The notes under the pieces: model-generated
The model's database searches: none
What the model was told of the DNA's origin: nothing
The model's input: the letters and a program-made list of their open reading frames with translations, nothing else
Shown: positions 33,675 through 42,973 of the stretch, in pieces
How the letters are laid out: the number at the start of each line of letters is the position of its first letter
Position numbering within the stretch: the first letter of the stretch is position 1
Position numbers and translations under genes: made by a program
NCBI GenBank assembly: GCA_938009235.1
Contig: CALLIK010000012.1
Span: 16,079-80,078, forward strand
Length of the DNA: 64,000 nt
Reading direction: 5' to 3'
Source of the DNA: an uncultured Caulobacterales bacterium
Lineage (GTDB): Bacteria; Pseudomonadota; Alphaproteobacteria; Caulobacterales; Maricaulaceae

Positions 33675-36341
33675 ATGACGAAGTGGGTTTACGCATTCGG
33701 TGGCAGTGCGGCCGAGGGCAACACGTCGATGAAAAACCTCTTGGGCGGGAAGGGCGCGAACTTGGCTGAAATGGCCAGTCTCGGTTTACCGGTCCCTCCT
33801 GGGTTTACGCTGACGACTGACGTCTGCACATCCTATTACGAAAACAACGAAACCTACCCCGAAGATATGGATGCGCAAATCCAAACGGGTCTTAAAGCTA
33901 TCGAAAAACTCACAGGTAAAAAATTCGGCGATGCAGCGAACCCGCTGCTCGTGTCTGTACGCTCTGGCGCGCGAGCCTCTATGCCGGGCATGATGGATAC
34001 AGTCCTGAACCTTGGCTTGAATGACGAAACTGTCGAAGGCCTCGCAAAGCTTTCAGGGGACCGCCGTTTCGCCCTCGATAGCTACCGCCGCTTCATTACG
34101 ATGTATGCGGACGTGGTTATGGGTGTGCATCATCATACCTATGAAGATATCCTAGAAAACCACAAAGACGATGAAGGCTATACGCTCGACACAGAGATGA
34201 CCGCGAGCGATTGGGACGTTGTGATCGGCTTGTTCAAAGACGCCACAAAACGTGCCCTTGGCCGTGATTTCCCACAAGACCCACAAGACCAACTCCAAGG
34301 CGCTGTTGATGCTGTATTTGGTAGCTGGATGAATGAGCGTGCGTGTGTCTATCGCCGCCTCAACGACATTCCTGCCGCATGGGGCACTGCCGTCAACGTA
34401 CAGGCGATGGTGTTCGGTAATATGGGCGAGACCTCCGCAACGGGCGTGGCCTTTACGCGTGATCCGTCTACGGGCGCGAATGAGTATTACGGCGAGTTCC
34501 TTATCAACGCGCAGGGCGAAGATGTGGTTGCGGGCATCCGTACGCCGCAAACTCTCACGAAAAAAGCTCGCGTAGATATGGGCGAAACTGCTCTGTCGAT
34601 GGAAGAGGCTTTGCCAGAGGTTTATAAACAGCTCGCTGCAACATTTGTGACGCTAGAAAATCATTATCTCGACATGCAGGACATTGAGTTCACGGTTGAG
34701 GAAGGCGTCCTGTGGATGCTGCAAACACGGACGGGTAAGCGCACAGCGCGGGCGGCGGTGAAGATCGCTGTGGATATGGCCGATGCAGGACAAATCTCGC
34801 GTGACGAAGCCCTCTTGCGGATTGACCCGTTGGCGCTGGATCAGCTGCTACATCCGACATTGTCGCCTGATTCCCCGCGTGATTTAATTGCGATGGGGCT
34901 GCCTGCGTCTCCTGGGGCGGCGATTGGCGAAGTTGTATTTAATTCTGACGACGCAGAAGCCAAAGCTAAATCTGGCATCAAAGTCATCCTTGTTCGTATC
35001 GAAACATCACCAGAAGACATCCACGGCATGCATGCCGCCGAAGCGATTGTAACGGCACGCGGAGGCATGACCTCTCATGCGGCGGTTGTGGCACGCGGCA
35101 TGGGAACACCTTGCGTGTCTGGCGCGGGCGAAATCCGTATTGATTATAAAAGCCAAAGCTTCTCGGTTATGGGGCGCATAGTTAAAGCAGGCGATATCGT
35201 CACTGTTGACGGCGCAACAGGCCAAGTCTTTGCTGGCTCCGTTGATATGGTCCAACCTGAACTCTCTGGCGATTTTGCTAAGGTGATGGACTGGGCAGAC
35301 GAGGCACGCACGTTGGGCATTCGCACCAATGCGGAAACACCATTAGATGTGCAAACTGCTGTCGATTTCGGCGCAGAAGGCATTGGTCTTTGCCGCACAG
35401 AACATATGTTCTTTGAAGCCGACCGCCTCGCCAATTTCCGCGAGATGATTTTGGCAGAGAATAAAGAGGGCCGCGAAATGGCGCTTGAAAAAATCCTACC
35501 TGTTCAACGCGATGACTTCGCGGCGATCTTCCGCATTATGACCAAGGACGGTAAGAACCTGCCGTGCACGATCCGCTTGCTTGATCCGCCTTTGCATGAA
35601 TTCTTGCCGCATACAGAAAAAGACATTGAGTCTGTGGCGAAGGAAATAAATGTGCCTGCCGCAGAGTTGATGCGCCGCGCGAATGAGCTGCAAGAAAGCA
35701 ATCCGATGCTCGGGCATCGTGGTTGTCGTCTTGGAATTTCATATCCTGAAATATATGAGATGCAGGCCCGCGCCATCCTCGAAGCGCAAGCTGTGGTGAA
35801 ATCTGAAACGGGCAACATGCCTATCGTTGAGATCATGGTTCCGCTCGTGTCGTCCTCCAAGGAATTGGAAATCCTCAAACGCTGTATCGACGCTGTCGCG
35901 GCAGAGGTTGGCGCGACCGAATATATTGTTGGTACAATGATCGAATTACCACGCGCCGCATTACGTGCGGGCGATATCGCGGAATATGCTGAGTTCTTTA
36001 GCTTTGGCACGAATGATCTAACACAAACTACATTCGGTCTCTCGCGTGATGACGCTGGCCGTTTTCTGCCCGATTATGTCGCCGCTGGGATTGTTGAAAA
36101 AGATCCATTCGTTTCGCTCGATCAAGAGGGTGTGGGTGATCTCATTCAGATCGCGGTTGAGCGCGGTAAAGCTACGCGTCCAAACATCAAGCTCGGCATT
36201 TGCGGCGAACATGGCGGCGACCCATCGTCCATCGACTTCTGTCACCGTACAGGCTTGGATTATGTCTCTTGCTCACCGTATCGCGTACCGATTGCGAAAT
36301 TGGCCGCGGCGCAGGCGGCCATACGGTCGAAGTCTAGTTAG
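33675..36341 (+). CDS. ppdK: Pyruvate, phosphate dikinase
   Basis: PPDK interconverts pyruvate + ATP + Pi and PEP + AMP + PPi, linking glycolysis and gluconeogenesis. The 888-residue protein has the ATP-grasp domain first (GGKGANLAEMASLGLPVPPGF, then VRSGARASMPGMMDTVLNLG). The phosphohistidine domain GGMTSHAAVVARGMG carries the catalytic His, and the PEP-binding barrel has GCRLGISYPE and a C-terminal GICGEHGGDP. The ATG at 33675 is preferred over 33639: ACGAGG lies 6 bases before it and MTKWVYAFGG is the usual start. A terminator follows. Confidence 0.97.
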   Translation: MTKWVYAFGGSAAEGNTSMKNLLGGKGANLAEMASLGLPVPPGFTLTTDVCTSYYENNETYPEDMDAQIQTGLKAIEKLTGKKFGDAANPLLVSVRSGARASMPGMMDTVLNLGLNDETVEGLAKLSGDRRFALDSYRRFITMYADVVMGVHHHTYEDILENHKDDEGYTLDTEMTASDWDVVIGLFKDATKRALGRDFPQDPQDQLQGAVDAVFGSWMNERACVYRRLNDIPAAWGTAVNVQAMVFGNMGETSATGVAFTRDPSTGANEYYGEFLINAQGEDVVAGIRTPQTLTKKARVDMGETALSMEEALPEVYKQLAATFVTLENHYLDMQDIEFTVEEGVLWMLQTRTGKRTARAAVKIAVDMADAGQISRDEALLRIDPLALDQLLHPTLSPDSPRDLIAMGLPASPGAAIGEVVFNSDDAEAKAKSGIKVILVRIETSPEDIHGMHAAEAIVTARGGMTSHAAVVARGMGTPCVSGAGEIRIDYKSQSFSVMGRIVKAGDIVTVDGATGQVFAGSVDMVQPELSGDFAKVMDWADEARTLGIRTNAETPLDVQTAVDFGAEGIGLCRTEHMFFEADRLANFREMILAENKEGREMALEKILPVQRDDFAAIFRIMTKDGKNLPCTIRLLDPPLHEFLPHTEKDIESVAKEINVPAAELMRRANELQESNPMLGHRGCRLGISYPEIYEMQARAILEAQAVVKSETGNMPIVEIMVPLVSSSKELEILKRCIDAVAAEVGATEYIVGTMIELPRAALRAGDIAEYAEFFSFGTNDLTQTTFGLSRDDAGRFLPDYVAAGIVEKDPFVSLDQEGVGDLIQIAVERGKATRPNIKLGICGEHGGDPSSIDFCHRTGLDYVSCSPYRVPIAKLAAAQAAIRSKSS

Positions 36342-36377
36342 GTTTTAAGGCTTTAGAAATTGATACTTAAATAAATG

Positions 36378-36402
36378 ACCCTCGAATTTATTCGGGGGTT
36401 TT
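36378..36402 (+). terminator. Rho-independent terminator after ppdK
   Basis: A 9-bp stem (36378-36386 with 36391-36399, one G-T pair), a TTTA loop and a short T run. Confidence 0.8.
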
Positions 36403-36434
36403 GTTGCTTGAGAGTACGTGGAGCTGCTTGAAAC

Positions 36435-36448
36435 GGTTAAATTTAACC
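36435..36448. promoter_or_regulatory. Perfect 14-bp palindrome upstream of the alginate lyase gene
   Basis: GGTTAAATTTAACC is fully self-complementary. It lies between the ppdK terminator and the alginate lyase start (90 bases upstream), where an operator would be expected. The binding protein is unknown. Confidence 0.45.
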
Positions 36449-36537
36449 ACTCAGTGTAGGGCAGTTGCTGCCTTGAGAATCACGCTCAATGACCTAAGGT
36501 CTTTTTGAATTTGGAATATTACGCTTGGAGACACGCA

Positions 36538-37620
36538 ATGAATCATACTTTTTTGATGACGGGTGCGCTGACATTGATGCTTACGGCATGCGGCGCTCCT
36601 GATACGGTTGCTCCCGGGCAAGATGAAGCCGCCCTTAAACCTAACGCTTTGCCAGCAGATTATTTCGATTTGTCGCATTGGAGTATTACGGTGCCAGTCG
36701 ACGCGAATAATGATGCCAAAGTTGATATTGTCAAAATTGCGGACATTCAGACATATTCTCATTCGGATTTTTTCTATGTGAACACGGACGGCCATATGGT
36801 TTTTGCCGCACCTAACAAAGCTCTGACGACCCCAAACTCCTCGAATACGCGAAGTGAACTTCGTCATATGAGCCGTGGTCGTGACACTAAAATTAAGTCA
36901 GGCGCGCCCGGGAATAATTTCGCATTGCGCGCTCATCCCAATTCCGACAACTTTGCTTCCATAGGCGGACGTATGGAAGCCACTGTAAAGGTTGACCATG
37001 TCGCACGCCGCGCGGGTAATCCAGATCGTCCAGCCGCCTTTTCTGCCGTGATTGGACAAATACATTCCATCAAAGACAAGCCGCAATCTGGCGCTTTTGG
37101 TTACGGGAATGAGCCGTTGAAAATATATTTCAAGAAGTACCCTAATCATGACACGGGGTCCGTCTTTTGGAATTATGAGCGAAACCTTGCCAAAGCAGAT
37201 CCGAACCGCACGGATATCGCAAACCCTGTGTGGGGCAATACATGGACTAATTCAGACAATCCCGGCAGCGCGGGTATTCCGCTCGGGCAACCGCTCAGCT
37301 ATGTTGTGAATGTGTATGAAAATGTGATGCATTTAGAGTTTTCTACGACTGGAAAACCTACAGTGAAATTTCAAATTAACTTGGCTGATAATGTCGATGC
37401 CAACGGCAAGGTTGACGTTAAAGACAACCCAAAAGGATACGAGGGCGACTCGCATTATTTCAAAGCCGGAATTTATAATCAGTGTAGCACAAAAGACGCT
37501 CCAGGTATTTGGTATGCGGCGTGTCCAGGGACTGGCGATTGGGCCACAGACAAAGCGAATGGTGATTACGCGCAAGCGACATTCTCGCGTCTCGTCGTGA
37601 GCGACGCTAAACCTATGTAA
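36538..37620 (+). CDS. Alginate lyase, polysaccharide lyase family 7, lipoprotein
   Basis: A 360-residue PL7 enzyme that cleaves alginate by beta-elimination. All three family signatures are present: RSELR (105-109), QIH (174-176) and YFKAGIYNQ (307-315). His176 and Tyr313 are the expected catalytic pair, with Arg105 and Gln174 in substrate binding. A lipoprotein signal ends LTAC (Cys18), so it should sit in the outer membrane or face the periplasm or surface. QIH, rather than QVH, is often linked to polyG or mixed activity, but this is not decisive. GGAG lies before the ATG at 36538, which favours it over 36505. No other alginate genes are adjacent. Confidence 0.93.
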   Translation: MNHTFLMTGALTLMLTACGAPDTVAPGQDEAALKPNALPADYFDLSHWSITVPVDANNDAKVDIVKIADIQTYSHSDFFYVNTDGHMVFAAPNKALTTPNSSNTRSELRHMSRGRDTKIKSGAPGNNFALRAHPNSDNFASIGGRMEATVKVDHVARRAGNPDRPAAFSAVIGQIHSIKDKPQSGAFGYGNEPLKIYFKKYPNHDTGSVFWNYERNLAKADPNRTDIANPVWGNTWTNSDNPGSAGIPLGQPLSYVVNVYENVMHLEFSTTGKPTVKFQINLADNVDANGKVDVKDNPKGYEGDSHYFKAGIYNQCSTKDAPGIWYAACPGTGDWATDKANGDYAQATFSRLVVSDAKPM

Positions 37621-38106
37621 ACGCAGAGCGGTTAACTCTGGCAAAGATTGGGTTCGTAGAAATCGAACCGTTTCATTGAGGGTGTTTATCGTGTCTTCTA
37701 GATGTTGCACTGAAAAACTTAAACTCATCGTCACCCTTTTTATCACATTGTGACGACCGCGACGTTTACGTATTCTCAGTGGTGGGTTCTTGGGGTTTCT
37801 GTTCAGGAATCTACTTTTCATGATACCTGAATATCATTTGTAGTTTTTATCGCTTGAATGTTGGTAGCTGTGTTCGAAAAACAAACTCTATCAATTCTGA
37901 AATCATTAGACCCAGCGTATGCGAGCCTTTGCTCCGTGTGAACAGTGCCCTCGATTTGATGGCTTTATTGAATTTAGCGAAATCCTACATGATTGCCATG
38001 AAATGCAAAAATTTTACCGATACAGTTTGATACAGTTTGACACTCGACAGTCAAAAGCCAGGTTCCTAAGGATTTCACAACTCTTAATTTATTGTAGGAA
38101 TATTTT
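37621..38106. other. 486-bp intergenic region between the alginate lyase and the YHYH gene
   Basis: No convincing gene. A 6-bp perfect stem-loop GGTTCG/CGAACC (37651-37656 with 37664-37669) may be a weak terminator of the alginate lyase transcript. The 10-base direct repeat GATACAGTTT occurs twice in tandem at 38019-38038, about 70 bases before the next gene. The region is AT-rich. Confidence 0.5.
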
Positions 38107-39486
38107 ATGCTACGTAATCATGCATCAAATTCGACGTCGCTCAAAACAGCCAGTCTAACTACATTTTTACTCGGCACATTCCTATTAACTGCATGTGGCG
38201 GGTCTGGGACTAGCTCCACTACCACGACCACAACTGGTGCAAATTCAGCTCCTGTGATTAGCGCAGGTGGCGATGCCTCGGTGGAGCCGGGCGATGGCGT
38301 GTCCTTGACAGGAACGGCGACTGATGCAGATGGCGATGCCCTTACATATAACTGGATTCAGACATCTGGTGACGTTGTCACGTTGAGCGATGCGACAACC
38401 TTGTCTCCAAGTTTTTCAACCTCAACGGTAAGCGAACTTGTATTCCAGTTAAGTGTATCAGACGGTACAACGACTGTGTCTGATAGCGTGACAGTGTCAG
38501 TTGCTGAAGCTGCAGTCAGTTTGCTCAAGGCATCACTCTTTAGCGCCGATATGACCAGCATGGAGTTGATCTCTTGTACGCTCGAAAACGGAAGTTCTAC
38601 GCAGTGTTATGAAATTAAATTTCCTTCCAACACCGTTGGATCGGTCACCTCAGTTACGGGTGTCGGCCCATATTGCGCGACATCAAGAACGCAGGACCGC
38701 AGCTTAGCGGGCGTTGGCGTTTATGATGGCTCTACCAATCCAGGATTTTTGCCAATTTTGGATGCGTCTCTTGCCATGGAGGCTGATGGATATGAGACTA
38801 TTGGTACTGATGGGACAGTCTATATTGATGATTTCTCAGGAACATCAGGTGTTCCTGATGGCGCAAGTGCGTGTCTTGAAGCCCCCTTTGATGATAGTCT
38901 CGAGATCACTTACACAATCCCTGCTTTTCCTGAATTGCGGACGCAGAATTACGACATCCAATCCGTGGGGAATGTTGGCGTTGGTCTAAACGGTATTCCG
39001 ATGAAAGGCGTTCCGCCTTCTGTTATTAGTGGTCCTAACATGGGAGGCGTAGGTGCAGATTATATCCCAAATATTCCATCTATTGACCCATGCGGGGGGC
39101 ATCCTGACCCACAAGGTTACTATCACTGGCACTTCATCCCTCAAGCCACCAACAGTGTTTTAGAATCCGACGCGTATAATTACACTGAATTGCACGGCAT
39201 CACCTGTGGTAATTCAGCTATTAATTATGACGAGCCTTATGCCTTTTCTGGTTTTGCCCAAGACGGGTTCCCGATTTATGGGGCATATGATTTTGAACAA
39301 GGCATGCAAACCGAACCGGATGACATTGCCGTGCTTGACGATTGTAATGGACATGAACATGTGACGCCTGAATTTGCAGATGGCGCCTATCACTATCACG
39401 CTCTTAAAGACCAAGCTCCAAACATGCTAACCTGTCTTAAAGGTAGCTTTGTAAGTAATGCTATTGATACAGGAGGCGGCCGTTAA
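38107..39486 (+). CDS. YHYH-domain lipoprotein with an N-terminal PKD-like domain
   Basis: A 459-residue surface or periplasmic lipoprotein (lipobox LTAC, Cys30), followed by a Ser/Thr linker with a run of Thr. Residues 47-132 form a PKD/REJ-like Ig domain (GTATDADGDALTYNWIQTSG). Residues 150-459 form a YHYH domain: Cys-rich, with YHWH at 339-342, DGFPIYGAYD at 386-395 and the name-giving YHYH at 428-431. The paired His motifs suggest metal binding, but the domain's function is not established. The next gene overlaps its end by 29 bases and is probably co-translated. Confidence 0.85.
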   Translation: MLRNHASNSTSLKTASLTTFLLGTFLLTACGGSGTSSTTTTTTGANSAPVISAGGDASVEPGDGVSLTGTATDADGDALTYNWIQTSGDVVTLSDATTLSPSFSTSTVSELVFQLSVSDGTTTVSDSVTVSVAEAAVSLLKASLFSADMTSMELISCTLENGSSTQCYEIKFPSNTVGSVTSVTGVGPYCATSRTQDRSLAGVGVYDGSTNPGFLPILDASLAMEADGYETIGTDGTVYIDDFSGTSGVPDGASACLEAPFDDSLEITYTIPAFPELRTQNYDIQSVGNVGVGLNGIPMKGVPPSVISGPNMGGVGADYIPNIPSIDPCGGHPDPQGYYHWHFIPQATNSVLESDAYNYTELHGITCGNSAINYDEPYAFSGFAQDGFPIYGAYDFEQGMQTEPDDIAVLDDCNGHEHVTPEFADGAYHYHALKDQAPNMLTCLKGSFVSNAIDTGGGR

Positions 39487-40024
39487 AATTCGCTTTATCA
39501 GTAGGATTTTAATTTTACTCGTAGTGGTATTTACCTCTGCGAGGTATTGTTATGCTCACGATACCAATGCGGCGATTATTGATCTAAAGAAGGTCGCGTC
39601 TCAGGATTATACTTTGCATATCCGCACGCCATTGTTTCGGCTCGATGAAGCCGTTCGCCTTCAAACCAAATCTGGCGACAAGCTCGTCTTTAATTCTAAC
39701 GCTTATAAACACGCCATTGCAGTCTATATTAAAGATAATTTACGCTTGAACGCGACGCAGCGCAGTGAAAATGACCGACTTGTAAACCGCGCTATAAAAG
39801 TAGTCTCAACAAAATTGAAGCTAGGCGGGCATGAGACAAATATAATTCTGCATCTCGAAGACATGGATGCGGATGAGATTACCTCGCTTGATGTTTCCGC
39901 TAAACTGATGACGCAGAACCCTCTGCAGAAAAACATAATCAGATTTATGGATCAAAAAAAATCTCAGTCTGTATTCTTACACAAAGACAATGCTTTCTCA
40001 GCCACAATTAGTAGTTTCGACTAA
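39458..40024 (+). CDS. Small exported protein coupled to the YHYH gene
   Basis: A 188-residue protein. Residues 10-33 form a signal peptide (ISRILILLVVVFTSARYCYA, cleavage after CYA), followed directly by a mature start HDTNAAIID. The rest is predicted alpha/beta with many Lys and Asn. I recognise no family with certainty. Its ATG lies inside the end of the YHYH gene (29-base overlap), pointing to a two-gene unit. Both products are exported, so they may act together outside the cytoplasm. Confidence 0.7.
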   Translation: MLLIQEAAVKIRFISRILILLVVVFTSARYCYAHDTNAAIIDLKKVASQDYTLHIRTPLFRLDEAVRLQTKSGDKLVFNSNAYKHAIAVYIKDNLRLNATQRSENDRLVNRAIKVVSTKLKLGGHETNIILHLEDMDADEITSLDVSAKLMTQNPLQKNIIRFMDQKKSQSVFLHKDNAFSATISSFD

Positions 40025-40381
40025 ATCCACGTCATATATTATGTCAATTTGAGCGCAATTGCACTTATACTTGCTGTGTGAAGTGAGTTGAACTCCGCGT
40101 ATAAGCCTCTGAGAGGCTGTTTTTGAGTGGATTTGTATTTTTTACAGTTCTTTTTGCGGCTGAAATGGTAAATATTTTCTACCGAAACAGAACATCAAAA
40201 TTGCATTTAAATTATTTATTAATCAATGGGTTAAGCTAAATTAACCTTAACTTTTCCTTTAAAGATAAAGTTAACGCGGCGTTGCAAAAGAGCCACAGGC
40301 TTTGATGAATCCCTACATATTGCACGCTTTAGACACGAAATGCGTTGAGTGAGTTTGGAAATGGTCTAGGTAACCGCCGCT
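40025..40381. other. 357-bp AT-rich intergenic region upstream of the SleB-like gene
   Basis: No gene is seen. A short stem-loop AGCCTC/GAGGCT (40104-40109 with 40113-40118) followed by T's may end the YHYH transcript. Further on, several TTAA boxes cluster, including GGTTAAGCTAAATTAACC and a TTAAC at the end of the run. They resemble CtrA half-sites, but none has the exact TTAA-N7-TTAA spacing. Confidence 0.4.
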
Positions 40382-41086
40382 ATGAATAAGATACAAAACA
40401 TTGTTGGTGGGCTTAGTGCTATCGCCATGATGGCTGTTTTGACAACAGTGATGTCTGCGATTGGCGGAAAGACCGCTACGCAAATGGACAATGCCGCTTG
40501 GATAGAGACCGTCGCAGATTTTCAAGCGTTTGACGTTATGGCCGTAGACTATCAGCCAGTATCTACACCGAGATTACAAGATGCGGCCGATATTCGTGGA
40601 TTATCTCCGCTTCGGATTGAACATCGTCGTTGGGCTCAGTCTATTGCTTCTGAACTTCAGTGCCTCTCAGAAGCCGTATATTACGAAGCTCGATCTGAAT
40701 CTCGTTCAGGTCAATTGGCCGTTGCGGATGTTGTTAAAAATAGAGTTAAGTCTAAGCATTACCCCAACAGCATTTGCAGCGTTGTTTATGAAGGGGCACA
40801 TCGTCCATATGCGTGTCAATTTTCATTTGCATGTGATGGGTCAATGGAGAGCGCGCCAAAGGGCAAAGCGTGGGAGCTTTCACAAGACATAGCACAGGTC
40901 TCTTTGACGGGTTATGTCTCCGATTTGACAAAGAATTCGACGCATTATCACACTGTTGCGATTCAACCGAACTGGGCAGGTACGTTGGAATTTAAAGCTA
41001 AAATTGGCTTTCATAAGTTTTACCGCCCGAGCTGGCGTGAGCGTAATACGGGAACGCCCGCGATTTCGATTGCGCCGCCGTCTTAG
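40382..41086 (+). CDS. Cell wall hydrolase, SleB/Hydrolase_2 family
   Basis: A 234-residue envelope protein with an N-terminal membrane anchor or uncleaved signal (residues 8-28), a linker and a Hydrolase_2 domain from residue 92. The block CLSEAVYYEARSES contains the conserved Glu residues (Glu97, Glu102). VADVVKNRVKSKHYPNSIC and CQFSFACDG are family features. In spore-formers the domain is a lytic transglycosylase; in alphaproteobacteria it is a common peptidoglycan-acting protein. TTAA-rich DNA upstream hints at cell-cycle control, without a clear CtrA site. Confidence 0.9.
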   Translation: MNKIQNIVGGLSAIAMMAVLTTVMSAIGGKTATQMDNAAWIETVADFQAFDVMAVDYQPVSTPRLQDAADIRGLSPLRIEHRRWAQSIASELQCLSEAVYYEARSESRSGQLAVADVVKNRVKSKHYPNSICSVVYEGAHRPYACQFSFACDGSMESAPKGKAWELSQDIAQVSLTGYVSDLTKNSTHYHTVAIQPNWAGTLEFKAKIGFHKFYRPSWRERNTGTPAISIAPPS

Positions 41087-41112
41087 GTTAACCGATTGAA
41101 GGCTTACGAGTC

Positions 41113-41997
41113 CTATATATCCAGAACTGGTGGGCGCTCTAAGCCGCGACGATCACAGGCCGCTAGAACTGTATTCCGAAGCAAGCAAGCGATTGTCATT
41201 GGGCCAACGCCGCCTGGTACAGGCGTAATGGAGCCTGCGACTTTACGTGCAGGTTTATAATCAACATCACCGACAAGGCGGAATTTTCCAGGGCGTTTGA
41301 GGCTCGGGACGCGGTTGATGCCAATGTCGATGACGCAGGCACCAGGTTTGACCCAGTCACTTTGCACCATTTGTGGACGCCCTACAGCGGCGACAAGAAT
41401 ATCAGCACCTCTACACACTGCAGGTAAGTCAACTGTGCGAGAATGCGCAATGGTGACGGTGCAATTCTGTTCAAGGAACATCAGTGCAGCGGGTTTCCCG
41501 ACCAATATGGACCGGCCAAGAATGACGCAATGTTTGCCCGTTAAATCTCCAAGCGCGGTCTTAGCGAGAATGACGGAGCCTGTTGGAGTGCAGGGACGCA
41601 ATCCCGGCTGCCCAAGGACTAAACGTCCTGCCGAAACTTCGGTGAGGCCGTCAACGTCTTTGGCGGGATCAATCTCTGCAATCACTGCGTTGGTGTCTAG
41701 ATGATCTGGGAGGGGCAGCTGAACGAGGATGCCGTCAACTTCGGCGTCTGTGTTGAGAGCTTTGACGATGTCGAGAACTTCGGTTTGGGTCGCTGTGGCG
41801 GGGAGGCGATGTTCAACGGACCGCATACCTGTTTCTTCTGTGAACTTGATTTTGTTTCGGACATAGACCTGACTAGCAGGGTCTTCGCCAATCAGCACAA
41901 CGGCAAGCGTCGGAACGATTATGAGGCTTGAAACCGCTTGTGCGACAGTGTCGCGCGTCTGCGCGGCAACAGCCTTGCCATCAATAAGTTTGTCCAT
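41113..41997 (-). CDS. folD: Methylenetetrahydrofolate dehydrogenase/methenyltetrahydrofolate cyclohydrolase
   Basis: FolD is a bifunctional one-carbon enzyme that interconverts 5,10-methylene-, methenyl- and 10-formyl-THF with NADP. The 294-residue protein has the catalytic Y-x3-K ([11 protein letters not shown]), the substrate segment [10 protein letters not shown], the NADP motif [15 protein letters not shown] and the C-terminal [11 protein letters not shown]. Length is normal. It converges with the SleB-like gene and is divergent from gspC. Confidence 0.97.
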   Translation of the reverse strand: MDKLIDGKAVAAQTRDTVAQAVSSLIIVPTLAVVLIGEDPASQVYVRNKIKFTEETGMRSVEHRLPATATQTEVLDIVKALNTDAEVDGILVQLPLPDHLDTNAVIAEIDPAKDVDGLTEVSAGRLVLGQPGLRPCTPTGSVILAKTALGDLTGKHCVILGRSILVGKPAALMFLEQNCTVTIAHSRTVDLPAVCRGADILVAAVGRPQMVQSDWVKPGACVIDIGINRVPSLKRPGKFRLVGDVDYKPARKVAGSITPVPGGVGPMTIACLLRNTVLAACDRRGLERPPVLDI

Positions 41998-42173
41998 GAG
42001 AAAGCCTCAAATTTGCTGCATATAGATTTCGCGGCTCTCGTAACAGGTCCGCCGTGGATTGCATTGTATTTTTACGCTTGTCCCTTTTGTAACGTCATAA
42101 TCTGTCGCTTTGGCCAAAACTTACCGCTATGGTTAAAACAGCACGTCAAATTGGACAGGGTTAGAACGCTATA

Positions 42174-42971
42174 ATGAAGGCCGCTAGTTTAGCTTTAAAT
42201 GTTGGTAGTATTGCTCTTGTCGCGATATTAGGTTGGGTTTTTGTACGCATAATTTTAGGCGTGACGACTCCGTCTAGCCTGTACGAGGCTAGCCCGATGG
42301 TCGCTCCGAATGTGACCGCCACGACGCGCGCGTCAGTTCTTGAATATGATTTCACCACAGATCCTTTCTCATTTGGCGAAATGGCTGCTGTTACAACTGA
42401 GCCAGTTGAGGATGCGCCCGAAACCACACTAAATTTGACTTTAATAGGCATTATATCAGAAAGTAGCGCTACGTTTCGTCTGGCTGACGGAAAAGATAAG
42501 CCTGTCGCAATTGGAGCTGAGGTCATGAACGGTGTCACGCTGACTGCAACGGCCAGGGGCCATGTGATTTTAGATGTGAATGGTGATACGCAGAAGCTCA
42601 CATTGGAGCGGATTAAATTAGACGAAAAGACAGACAACCCCGTTATTTCTCGTGCACCTGCCAAAACATCTGGTCAGATGAGTGACGTGAATGTCCAGAA
42701 GCTCTTGGCTCAAATGAAAATGACCCCTACAAATGCGACCTTGTCTGATGGGTCGAATCGCCAAGGGTTTAAGATCGAACCTAAAGGGCGGGCTAATCTG
42801 TCTCAATATGGACTAAAAAAGGGTGATGTCGTAACGCGCATAGGCTCAGTTACACTTGATAATGGTCCTGTTGATACGAAGGCAGTAATCGAAATGGTTT
42901 CCAATGGAACAAGCCAAGACCTTGAACTTATTCGCGACGGTAAATCCGTCATAATCCGCATAGGCCAATAA
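42174..42971 (+). CDS. gspC: Type II secretion system protein C
   Basis: A 265-residue inner-membrane protein with one N-terminal helix, a homology region (TLNLTLIGIISESSATFRLA, about residues 85-145) that binds the secretin, and a C-terminal PDZ-like domain (GFKIEPKGRANLSQYGLKKGD). GspC links the inner-membrane platform to GspD. It is followed 2 bases later by gspD. Overall similarity within the family is low, but domain order and position support the call. Confidence 0.88.
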   Translation: MKAASLALNVGSIALVAILGWVFVRIILGVTTPSSLYEASPMVAPNVTATTRASVLEYDFTTDPFSFGEMAAVTTEPVEDAPETTLNLTLIGIISESSATFRLADGKDKPVAIGAEVMNGVTLTATARGHVILDVNGDTQKLTLERIKLDEKTDNPVISRAPAKTSGQMSDVNVQKLLAQMKMTPTNATLSDGSNRQGFKIEPKGRANLSQYGLKKGDVVTRIGSVTLDNGPVDTKAVIEMVSNGTSQDLELIRDGKSVIIRIGQ

Positions 42972-42973
42972 AT

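Noticed and set aside
37333..37821. 162-codon minus-strand frame under the alginate lyase end
   Set aside because: Mostly the antisense shadow of a gene with three clear PL7 motifs.
37919..38158. 79-codon plus-strand frame before the YHYH gene
   Set aside because: It overlaps the YHYH start in another frame, has no ribosome site or domain.
40196..40275. CtrA binding site upstream of the SleB-like gene
   Set aside because: Several TTAA boxes are present but none has the required 7-base spacing; the pairs I measured are 6 or 8 bases apart.
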